From positions 1-15,000 of the forward strand of contig JABUQX010088298.1 of the NCBI GenBank assembly GCA_015478945.1: a stretch of 15,000 nucleotides of DNA, in the 5' to 3' direction. This DNA is from Trachelipus rathkii. Taxonomy: Eukaryota; Arthropoda; Malacostraca; Isopoda; Trachelipodidae. The notes under the pieces are model-generated. The model ran no database searches. It was given only the letters and a program-made list of their open reading frames with translations, and had not been told where the DNA came from. Positions 7,539 through 15,000 of this stretch are shown here, in pieces. How positions within the stretch are numbered: position 1 is the first letter of the stretch; each line of letters opens with the position of its first letter. A program made the translations under genes and the position numbers.

Positions 7539-7739
7539 TTATGTGATTAGATTACGAATAGACAGCGACGGGGACAATTCGCGTACCACAGCAGTGTTGC
7601 GTCCCCCATATATTTTCACTTGAGCGGAACCCATAAAATACCTCAAATAATATTCGCCGCGGTCATATCGTGGCACAGTCCCGAACCGATGCAGTATCCG
7701 ACCGCCGTTATGCGGGAATACTATTGCCAGTGGATTCAC
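7539..7739 (-). CDS. hypothetical open frame or exon in a GC-richer patch
   Basis: A minus-strand frame of 66 codons runs from about 7739 to TAA at 7539-7541. It fills almost exactly a patch of higher GC and CpG content than the surrounding AT-rich DNA. It has no ATG at its beginning (GTG would be the first codon), but directly upstream on the minus strand is CTCTTTCAG, a plausible 3' splice site, so an internal or terminal exon is more likely than a whole gene. The product is of mixed composition with a Gly/Arg/Tyr-rich middle (RGEYYLRYFMGS, IYGGRN) and no motif I recognise. That the frame matches the GC patch is modest support; chance in GC-richer DNA remains the main alternative. Confidence 0.25.
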   Translation of the reverse strand: MNPLAIVFPHNGGRILHRFGTVPRYDRGEYYLRYFMGSAQVKIYGGRNTAVVRELSPSLSIRNLIT

Positions 7740-8550
7740 TGAAAGAGCTACTTAATTATAATCTGCTTAAATGTATGAATTAATATATATTATATTAGGA
7801 ATCAAAAACATTTCCGACTACCCGGAAACATCTACAATTAAGCGAGTCATCTCAATAATCAATATAGAGAACCTACTATATATAATTATAATAAAACTTA
7901 CTTAGTAAAAATTAAAAGCACTGTTAAACAAATCAATACTATTTACATTCTTGCAGCACACGCTTAACAGCCTAAAAAGTACTCATGATTTAAAATGATT
8001 GGGTCTAAAAAATAAAGACACACCTGCCTCAATACAAAGTTTAAAAGAACAAAGTTGAATTTTCCAAAAGAACGATAAAAAATAATTCTCGACCAACACA
8101 TACGTCAAGAAGTCTGCATAAATATAAGATTCAATGAATAACATTCCTGAAATGCCCAAATCATTACAAGTATCAATGTGATGCAACATCAATTATAACA
8201 TTTTCCTTATCAAGCGAGAACAGTATGACATTACACCCTATTTGCAACTAAGCTCAACCAGTATTAAATCAGGATAATTGATATATAATATATAATAAAA
8301 ATAATAAAAATTAATAACACAAATGAATTTACAAAATAAATGTCACTATTAACTTGAGCATTTCATGCAACGTTTTTACTTACTGCTAAACCTGGGTATT
8401 AGGCGATACTCTACACTATTGCAGCCTCATTGATGTTTATCTCTAAAATTGAAGACTTTATATACACTAAATATTAGTTAGCCGTTGAGTCCATAATTCA
8501 TAAATAATTGCACCGGACACGATTTTCACACGATCAACAAAGAGACAGGT
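7740..8550. other. AT-rich tract, no gene; one small hairpin
   Basis: TTTCCG (7811-7816) and CGGAAA (7823-7828) form a 6-bp stem with a 6-base loop, echoing the CGGAAA word of the inverted repeat at 4944-5006. A 69-codon minus-strand frame (about 7983-8192) has no recognisable motif. At 8219-8246 there is a weak echo (ATTACACCCTATTT) of the repeat core near 10.5 kb. Nothing else was seen. Confidence 0.5.
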
Positions 8551-8582
8551 GAAGAGAATACAATTAAAATATCATAAATGGT
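8551..8582 (+). repeat. short dispersed repeat, copy 1
   Basis: TAAAATATCATAAATGG at 8565-8581 recurs exactly at 9561-9577 in the same orientation. The bases just upstream are also similar (AATACAAT versus AATCACAA). Seventeen AT-rich bases are suggestive rather than decisive for common origin. Confidence 0.35.
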
Positions 8583-9545
8583 AATAGGATGTCCTCTAAT
8601 AGCCACACGAGTACTATACAAAAAAGCTTATTAATCTCCCTTAAAAATATCAATTTAGGCCCACCTAGATTTCTAGTTACGTCTATCTAATATTCATACA
8701 CCATTTTTACAGAGTATGATGAGAGGGTGCAGTATTTTCGTATCTAAGAGTGCGGTTGTATAGTGTGTTCTCGAGAGTCGAATGGATTTTTCAAGTATCA
8801 TAGCAAATAAATGTCAATAAAAGTATATCTACAAGATATACCACAAATAGGTAACAAGATATCATAATCTGGATAGAAAATTTTTATATAAATTTTATAT
8901 ACATTGCAGTATTACTTTGGACACGATGACGTAATCCAAATATTAATACTATACAATTGTGTGTTAACACTCATACTTGGTATTTTTAATAAAAACTTAG
9001 AATAATGATTATTAATAAAATAATAAAATAACTTATGTATTTCATTATGGTTAACTGCCAAAAAGAAATAAACCACAAAGGAAAATAAAAAAAATTATAA
9101 AAAATACTTTAAATTAGCCAACCCGTATATAAAAGCTTAATGTATATAAACAATTGAAAATGTTTAGCACATCAAATTATAATAGCTTGGAGATAGCATA
9201 GTAACGTCAATAGAAATCATACCATATCGAAATCTATAGCTTATAGGATGTTTTGTATTAATGTGACCCATGTTTATTCTCTATGCAAGGATTACAAATT
9301 CAAATACTTATGGCAGTTTCTTCTATAGTAACAACTTACCTTTTTTTTCTGTTAATCTGTTCAATATGAACCAGCTATATTAACCGTCACTGTGTCAAAA
9401 AAATATTATCATGTAATATTAATATTAAATGTATCATATGAAAGAAATCTTCTTATAGTAGATCTCATCCATATATATTTATAAATCTGCTTAACACGTG
9501 TCAAGAAGATCTATATAATATACAATATAAAACAAAAAATATAAG
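8583..9545. other. AT-rich tract, no gene seen
   Basis: AT-rich, with TAA-type words near 9000-9040 and an A-rich stretch at 9061-9110. The palindrome ACACGTGT occurs near 9495, a single 8-bp word. No open frame above about 60 codons. Confidence 0.55.
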
Positions 9546-9580
9546 ACTCAAAAATCACAATAAAATATCATAAATGGCGA
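9546..9580 (+). repeat. short dispersed repeat, copy 2
   Basis: Contains the second exact copy (9561-9577) of the 17-bp word at 8565-8581. Downstream sequence diverges at once, so the shared unit is short. Confidence 0.35.
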
Positions 9581-10330
9581 GATAACCTCATGAGAGGTAG
9601 CGTCATTTATTTATACACAACATGCTCTTATACAACTTATACCACTAAGAATTAACTTCTATGATCCACACTCTAGACAATACACAAACCAGTCACGAGA
9701 TAAAATGATAAAAAGTGTTTATAAGTTTAATAACAAAATTTATTAATAAATTATACTGCCACTGTAGTATGACTCTAGTCGCAGCTGTGAAGAGCCTAAC
9801 TCGATAATGTCGTCGATTGCTGACTATCGTTGGTGGATTAAGATCTAGTAGAGTTACTTTATTCGATGCTCAATATATAAAAACTATTACGAAAACTAGG
9901 CACATCTACGAAAGAGCAAATTCAGCACACTTACAAAAGAAAAAAATAATTACATAATAAATCATAAAACTATTAATATATACTGTCATTATTAAATTTA
10001 ATTAGCGATTATACGATAGAAGTACTATAGTGTATGCCTTGCATGTAAGATGAAAGCGTGACTGTGTGTTTTTGTGCTTGTGGTGTTGATGATAAAGCGT
10101 AAGTAGTATACCTAGATATCTAAATAAATAACAATAGCATGAAGAATACACTAATATAATTAAATATATAATAATAAAAAAATAATATATAAATTTTTCT
10201 AAAAAATTAGAATACTCTGAAACGGAAAATTATCATTAAAATGATACAAAGAAATATTAAAACAATATAAAAAATAAAACAAAATGTTAATATAAATATA
10301 TGAGATATTAAAGCGTAAAATATCATATGA
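9581..10330. other. AT-rich tract, no gene seen
   Basis: No open frame of note. A slightly GC-richer stretch at about 9770-9860 holds nothing recognisable. Near-pure A/T with TAA words at 10140-10210 leads into the tandem repeat. Confidence 0.55.
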
Positions 10331-10354
10331 GAGTATAAAAGCAGTATAAAACAT

Positions 10355-10436
10355 GTAGAGTTAAAGCAGTAAAACTATGAGTTAAAGCAGTAATGAGTTA
10401 AAGCAGTAAAACAATGAGTTAAAGCAGTAAAACAGG
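10355..10436 (+). repeat. 21-bp subunit array
   Basis: TTAAAGCAGTAA starts at 10361, 10382, 10398 and 10419, giving steps of 21, 16 and 21 bp. The 16-bp unit has lost five bases between subunits. A worn copy precedes the array at about 10331-10350. This is the cleanest tandem array in the window. Confidence 0.9.
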
Positions 10437-10445
10437 TAAAAAAAC

Positions 10446-10496
10446 AAAGCATCCTAATCCCCTTTGTTGCTAATGTAACACCTCTATTATTTACTG
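10446..10496 (+). repeat. repeat core, copy 1
   Basis: Runs from AAGCATCCTAATCCCC through TTGTTGC and GTAACACCTCTATTA to TTTACTGA. Compared with copy 3 it has a short insertion before TTGTTGC and otherwise close agreement. Confidence 0.85.
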
Positions 10497-10618
10497 ATTA
10501 TAACTGTCATTTAAGGTATATGTAATGTTAAAAATAATGATAAAAGTCAAGAGCACAGTAAAACATATGAGGTAAAGCAGTGAAAACATGAGTTAAAGCC
10601 AGTTTAAAACAGTAAACA

Positions 10619-10670
10619 AAAGTATCCCCATACTAACCCCTGTTGCATGTAACACCTCTATGAATTATAT
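10619..10670 (+). repeat. repeat core, copy 2
   Basis: AAAGTATCCCCATACTAACCCC, TGTTGCATG and TAACACCTCTA match copies 1 and 3. The part after CTCTA is the most diverged of the three, and the trailing TTTACTGA is lost. Confidence 0.85.
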
Positions 10671-10812
10671 CAGAAGTATTAAGGCTTTATAAAGGTATAG
10701 TATATAAATGTTTAATAAAATAATATGAGTTAAAGCAGTAAAAACATATGAGTTAACTAGTGAGAGTTATAAAATGATAGTTTAAAAGAATATATATATA
10801 AAAACAGTAAAA

Positions 10813-10868
10813 CAGAAGCATACTAACCCCTTGTTGCTATGTAACACCTCTATTAATTTACTGATGAT
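10813..10868 (+). repeat. repeat core, copy 3
   Basis: AGAAGCATACTAACCCC, TTGTTGCTATG, TAACACCTCTATTAA and TTTACTGATGATTA form the fullest copy. Its TGCTATGTAACACC is found in reverse orientation at 3419-3432. Confidence 0.85.
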
Positions 10869-10890
10869 TATTTACTGCTTTAAGTATATT

Positions 10891-11530
10891 AATTTTATAT
10901 AATTAAATATAATGAGTGATTAAAAGTATATATATATAAAATAATACATATATATTGAGTTAATAGCATAGTATAAATTAATTACATATAGTAAGTATTA
11001 ATAGACAAGTTAAATGTCAGAGAAAGAAGGAAACTATATCACATTTGATTACCATGAACTAACATTCCGCTCTCACTTCGTATATCTCTCATTAAAGAAC
11101 ACCTACTTATTTTAATTTATTTCTGAATTTAACTGGGGGTATATATATATCGTACTTTCAAAATTTATACTAATTAAAACTCTAAGGGTTCTACATGCCA
11201 GTTAATTAATACGATATTATTTTAATAAATAATTCCTTGTCATTTGTGTTTATAAACATTAATAAATACTATTAATGTTTACGTCTAATAAGTCTATAAG
11301 ACATTTGTTTAATGTTTTCTATACTTATCTTTCTTTTAACATTATATCTCTTTTAAAAAAATTTTTATAAATTAAAATTATATTACAAAATGAGTACTAC
11401 CTACATAAAATATAAGGTACAAAATAGGTGTGTATGTGGATTGAGTAAACATGTAAATTTTTAAACTAAAGTTGAAATAAAAATTGAATGACTCATAATG
11501 ATTATAATATGATTTATTAATGAGTGACAT
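10891..11530. other. AT-rich tract, no gene seen
   Basis: TA-rich immediately after the satellite (to about 10990), then plain AT-rich sequence with a short (TA)n at 11141-11150. No open frame or RNA gene. Confidence 0.55.
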
Positions 11531-11800
11531 TTGGTCTGTACTCTGCGAAATACATTTGCGTCAGACTGCCGGAGCAGGCTTCTCCGAACCGGTCTGCTCA
11601 GGGTCTAACGCGGAAATCAAAATTGTACGTGTCCCTAGCAGAGTGCGTCAATGTCACTGTTAGATGGGTGACTTGTAGAACGCGTGCAAGACAGTGAGAA
11701 CTACTGTCAATTAAGGTAATTGCGGAGGTCGAGAATTATCCTCATGAATCGAACACTTTTGTCGATGCCCGACGTGCACCCGCGAGAATATCACTTAAGA
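11531..11800. other. GC-richer patch with a 5S-rRNA-like motif and a hairpin
   Basis: This block has near-balanced composition and scattered CpGs between AT-rich flanks. TTAGATGGGTGAC at 11660-11672 closely matches the 3' internal control element (box C) of eukaryotic 5S rRNA genes as I know it, and GAAC and GCGTG follow in roughly 5S order. Upstream, GAAATACAT (11548) and GGAAATCAAAATT (11612) are in the order expected for earlier 5S parts, but spacing is about 20 bases too long and most other positions disagree. A decayed 5S pseudogene or 5S-derived SINE head is possible, as is chance. GACAGT (11690-11695) and ACTGTC (11703-11708) form a 6-bp stem with a 7-base loop. Confidence 0.25.
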
Positions 11801-12345
11801 GAGTCTAAACCTACAGTAGGGTGCAATATTACTAGCGCAATCTTTTGAGTGTTCTCAATACTAACAATCATATAGAGATGATGTCGAAAAATCAAATATA
11901 TATAGCATCTTTCTATGTAATGCGAGCATGTTATAGATGTAGAAAAGGTATACTTGAAATATAAAAGAACATGTGTTAATGAAAATCTAGCCCCTAACTC
12001 ATATGTTGAGGCAAACATCCTACTACTTTGAATTAATTATATATTACGATACATTGCGAGACAAGTTGTTGAGTCTATGCGAGCAATGATCTTGTACAAA
12101 CTAAGTATAGGCCTATAACTAGGGCTGAAGATGTATAGCTAATGGAATCGAAGTGTAAGTGTCTCTACAGAATGGTGTCGCCAGGGTCAAAAAAGCTTAT
12201 ATTAGAAGTGTCGATACGTGAAAAAGGCCTGAGCACAATTTCATAAGTGGGTGCATAATGTAGAGTATCTATATAGCAACAATAGTGTAACCGCATACCA
12301 CACCATACCCTCTAGATGATTGTTTGATAATTAATACCGTACTAT
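11801..12345. other. mixed-composition tract, no gene seen
   Basis: Less AT-rich than the central window but without any open frame beyond a motif-free 75-codon minus-strand one (about 11791-12018). Scattered AGTGT words begin to appear here (for example around 12150 and 12208). Confidence 0.5.
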
Positions 12346-12403
12346 CTAGTGTATAGGTATATAGACTGAAGTGAAAAATAGTGTGTTAAGATATACACAC
12401 TAG
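12346..12403. other. nested inverted repeats with AGTGT/ACACT arms
   Basis: CTAGTGTATA (12346-12355) faces TATACACACTAG (12392-12403), which matches its complement with a 2-base insertion. Inside, AGTGTGT (12380-12386) and ACACACT (12395-12401) pair exactly around an 8-base loop. The two stems share the right arm, so only one can form at a time. Confidence 0.5.
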
Positions 12404-12655
12404 GCATAGTGGCTAACTAAACCCAAAAGAGTATCAATAACATTCTCAATTATGAGTAGTGAAGCATCCTAGCAACTTGTAATAGATATTAACAACATGG
12501 ATTAACCTAAAGGCATATCACGATGAGTAAAACCTAGAAGAGATAAGAAAACACCTAATATATTTATTTCATATAGATTGCCATACAAATGCATCTAGCG
12601 CTCACAGGAGAAAGGCATAGAAAGTAGCTATATATATGTAAAGAAAAAGAATGAC
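12404..12655. other. mixed-composition tract, no gene seen
   Basis: No open frame, tandem array or RNA gene. A 71-codon minus-strand frame (about 12564-12779) starts in the neighbouring repeat cluster and has no motif. Confidence 0.5.
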
Positions 12656-12664
12656 TGCCACCGA

Positions 12665-12905
12665 TCAGTTGGCACAAATAATGTAATATGGCACTCACTT
12701 GGCACAAGCATATGATGGCATACTGCGACGTTGGCACGTAATCCTTGATCACATGGCAGCTACGACTGGCATTCTGCATCCACTAACTTGGCTACACAAT
12801 ACTCTAAAGGCCACTCAATAATCTGAATATCTCAATAAGCCAATAAAAGCTCTCAAATGCAACTAGAGCACACCTCCTACACTGGCACACCACTAATGGC
12901 CTTTT
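12665..12905 (-). repeat. scattered TTGGCAC cluster, degenerate repeat
   Basis: GGCA or GGCT/GGCC in a T(T)GGCAC-like context occurs at 12671, 12690, 12701, 12717, 12733, 12755, 12768, 12790, 12809 and 12886, with several exact TTGGCAC. On the minus strand these read GTGCCAA, the unit of the array at 58-172. Spacing is irregular (11 to 22 bp between most), so it is a worn or loosely organised relative in the opposite orientation. Confidence 0.5.
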
Positions 12906-13390
12906 GAGCGAATACCTTTAGAACCCATGCAAATGTATAATACAAGGTTAACGTAATCGATCAAATAAAATGTATACAACGCAATCTCATAACTAAAACT
13001 CTAGCTATCAACACACACAAGATGGAATAAAAATCGTAAGCTAAGGTACTAATAGCTAGAGTATATAACAAGACAAGCATTGTATTATGTATGTGAAGTT
13101 GTGTATTGGTGTCTGACAGTTACAACAGCAGTTTTACATAACGTAACTTGAAGTTGAGTAATGTGACCACCATGTGTGTTGCTAGTCAATAGTGTGTATT
13201 ACGTTTAGTTACTATAGTGCTATGCGTCCACGAAACCATTCATAATATGACAATTCAAATCACGCTGTTCAATTGATAAATAATTATCATACGTAAGTGT
13301 CAATTAAGCGAGCGACTGCTTAGCAGGAAGAACCATTCTAATGAAAATTATAATACAAGATTTCAATAAGTGAATGAGAGAATGAACCAT
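12906..13390. other. mixed-composition tract, no gene seen
   Basis: No credible open frame. GTGT-rich stretches near 13081-13200 loosely continue the AGTGT theme but show no clear period. Confidence 0.5.
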
Positions 13391-13590
13391 ACAGTGTTCC
13401 ATTAGTGTTTAGATAATTCGTGTGATATAAAATGAATCTGACTCATCTAAGACATCAATATAGTATGGACTTTTAATTTTTCTAATGTCCCCTGTCGCCC
13501 ATCTGTGGTCTACTATAAAGAATTTATTAGTCAAAGTATGTAATAGTGTGTATAAGTGTCATATTGAATGTGCGTGAACTCCCTTTATAT
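13391..13590 (+). repeat. AGTGT-family segment related to the left end of the window
   Basis: Positions 13395-13420 (TGTTCCATTAGTGTTT, then AGATAATTC) resemble positions 1-27 (TGTTCTATTAGTGTTC, then GATTATTC) in the same orientation. Positions 13546-13564 are the exact 19-base reverse complement of 419-437 in the second minisatellite. The segment thus carries both halves of the left-end arrangement, but diverged and without tandem order. Confidence 0.45.
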
Positions 13591-13647
13591 ATTTGTTAAG
13601 TGTTAGCTAACTGGGTAATAGTGTTAATTCGTTCCCTATAAGATGAG

Positions 13648-13720
13648 GAGAGTGCCACAGTGGTTATTAAGTGTCTAATTAATAGTAAACATTTCTCTTA
13701 ACTTATCATACGGCACTCTC
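13648..13720. other. imperfect inverted repeat with AGTGCC/GGCACT arms
   Basis: GAGAGTGCC (13648-13656) and GGCACTCTC (13712-13720) are exact complements. TAAGT (13668-13672) and ACTTA (13701-13705) form an inner stem, with internal gaps of 11 and 6 bases between the stems. The outer arm is the AGTGCC word of the 58-172 array, so this stem-loop looks like a small fold-back of the same family. Confidence 0.55.
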
Positions 13721-13980
13721 ATAGTGTGCTAGCTGTATCTACATCAATGAGTACAGATAGTCAGTTACCTTGAGTGTGTTCGCTCTACTCTGGATGTTGG
13801 GCCACTCCCTCAAATGTGTGAAGTCTCAGTGCTCGTTCGTATATAAAGAAGAGTCGTCCCGTCAGTAGTGTTAAGTAAATCTGTGTGTGCGCCTCTATTA
13901 GACCTACTACTCATATACATGTGGGAGCCACCAAAATCGAGGTCTAGATATAACAGAGCCTGCCTTACTATTAGCTAAGG

Positions 13981-14016
13981 AACCAAGCTCCATTGCTCTA
14001 TGTTACACCTTTGAAC
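13981..14016 (+). repeat. diverged forward copy of the 10.5-kb repeat core
   Basis: CATTGCTCTATGTTACACCTTT resembles TTGTTGCTATGTAACACCTCT, and the bases before it (AACCAAGCTCC) fit the ACAGAAGCAT...CC stretch of the core. It is a single copy without the 21-bp subunits. The match is partial. Confidence 0.35.
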
Positions 14017-15000
14017 CAGGAAACCACGAGTATATAGCCCTATTTATTAGCACCTAGCATCTATTAGCTTATTCTGGCTTCCGAGAATCTACTACTAGTC
14101 ACTCTCAGACGAGTTACAATTAATAAATCTACTAGTTGAACCGTAATATCTTTTGACTGTCTATATGCATTCCGTGGAAAGAATCACTATCAGACTCGAT
14201 AGCGTCCGGAATCGTCTACTATTCTATATGTATCTATTATTAGTTTATAGTCATTTATAACATTCATATTGTGTGTGTGGAACTTGTGAGTTATAATATC
14301 CTTTTGAGTTTTCATCTGATATTTCTTGTCGTAGTAAGCGGCGAGAATAGTTATAATGGATTACCACTTACTGACGACTTTTTGAACATCGAATGCTTGT
14401 ATTAAAAAAATGTCAAAATCAGTAAACTAGCATCTGCGAAGCTCAAAATTAGTTTCATTACACATAAAACGAGTTATTATAAAAATTCTATATAATAAAC
14501 TAACCATCAATTGATCCTTAACTTTAAGATAGTATAGTCATTTGAATAATATCACATAAAATAACTTAGAAACTTACATATTAAGACGTTTAGTATCTAT
14601 ATAAATATACAATATCATTTTATATATATATATACATACAGAGTTGAAACATAATATAAATACTATATATCATCTATAAGCATATTATGAATACAAATAT
14701 GTTGAACTAGTAGTAGACACCACGTTACTTCAGTTCATTTTATCACACTTTATCACTAGTATTAATTACTGATTTTATAGTCAATGATATACGAAATATC
14801 GTTTATTTCAAACACCAAACATAATTTATATTACTGTTTTCACGTTCAACATTTGCCATCGCCATCTTTCGCACGACCCAGAATCTAGAGCTTAATAAAA
14901 ACTCTTACACATGTTTAGCCCATCTCACCTACATAGCAGCGATATTGTTTCCGAAATAAAAACTTTAGGCCATTCAGCGCTTATTATTAATGATAATGAG
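14017..15000. other. mixed to AT-rich tract, no gene; short (TA)n
   Basis: No open frame of note on either strand. A pure TA run lies at about 14620-14634. AT content rises again from about 14400 to the end. Nothing was recognised in the last 300 bases. Confidence 0.55.

Larger units (their letters stand above)
10331..10890 (+). repeat. higher-order tandem repeat, three units of about 175-190 bp
   Basis: Each unit combines a block of short subunits (GAGTTAAAGCAGTAAAAC-type) with a conserved core of about 50 bp that ends in GTAACACCTCTA. The word GTAACACCTCTA starts at 10475, 10649 and 10841, so units step by 174 and 192 bp. The subunit block precedes the core each time: four or five subunits in unit 1, two in unit 2, and two or three worn ones in unit 3. 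After the third core, TTTACTGCTTTAA at 10871-10883 is the exact reverse complement of the subunit word, so the last unit is bounded by inverted copies. Copies differ by small indels as well as substitutions. No reading frame is kept. This is non-coding satellite-like DNA or a tandemly amplified small element. Confidence 0.85.

Noticed and set aside
7675..7705. GGTTCGGGACTG on the minus strand, resembling a tRNA/SINE B box.
   Set aside because: No A box, anticodon stem or acceptor pairing could be found at tRNA spacing.
12564..12779. A 71-codon minus-strand frame with repeated CQ/CL residues.
   Set aside because: The pattern comes from the TTGGCAC repeat words and shows no cysteine-motif spacing.
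1..15000. CRISPR arrays, bacterial operons, insertion sequences, rRNA operons and viral genes.
   Set aside because: No regularly spaced repeats with unique spacers, no transposase, integrase or polymerase motifs and no ribosome-binding-site-plus-gene layout were seen; the sequence has eukaryotic intergenic character.

Overview
No protein-coding gene can be called with confidence in this window. It looks like repeat-rich, AT-rich intergenic (or very large intronic) DNA from a eukaryote, most likely an invertebrate animal. The evidence is: no long open frame on either strand outside GC-rich patches; abundant (CA)n, (TAA)n and (TA)n microsatellites; degenerate minisatellites; a true CpG island inside very AT-rich DNA; no bacterial operon layout, ribosome-binding sites, tRNA or CRISPR. 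An arthropod or other invertebrate is a guess from composition alone; nothing here fixes the species.

Layout. 1-525: two related AGTG/CACT minisatellites in opposite orientation, with a perfect 12-bp palindrome almost exactly on their axis. 660-920: a CpG island of about 250 bp with strong C/G strand asymmetry and a G-quadruplex-type motif on the minus strand. 1018-2480: AT-rich DNA, with near-pure TA-rich sequence at about 1780-2290. 2490-3700: more mixed sequence with a 41-codon open frame faintly like a non-LTR retrotransposon linker, some splice-like signals, and reverse-orientation fragments of a repeat that is clearest near 10.4-10.9 kb. 4130-4540: two degenerate CA tracts. 5440-5640, 7535-7740 and 11530-11800: three isolated GC/CpG-richer patches of about 200 bp in AT-rich surroundings; the first two hold short open frames without recognised homology, and the third has a short 5S-rRNA-like motif. 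6630-7175: TAA tracts and two neighbouring hairpins. 10330-10890: a higher-order tandem repeat, with blocks of a 21-bp subunit alternating with a conserved core of about 50 bp, three times. 12650-13720: the AGTG/CACT family returns in both orientations, with stem-loops. The rest is plain AT-rich DNA.

There is no pathway or operon to describe. The most informative signals are structural: the fold-back at the left end, the higher-order repeat near 10.5 kb with diverged copies elsewhere, and the same short-repeat vocabulary at both ends of the window. Copies differ by indels as often as by substitutions, so old repeat decay and uncorrected long-read errors are both possible. All counts and matches were made by eye, without any database search.
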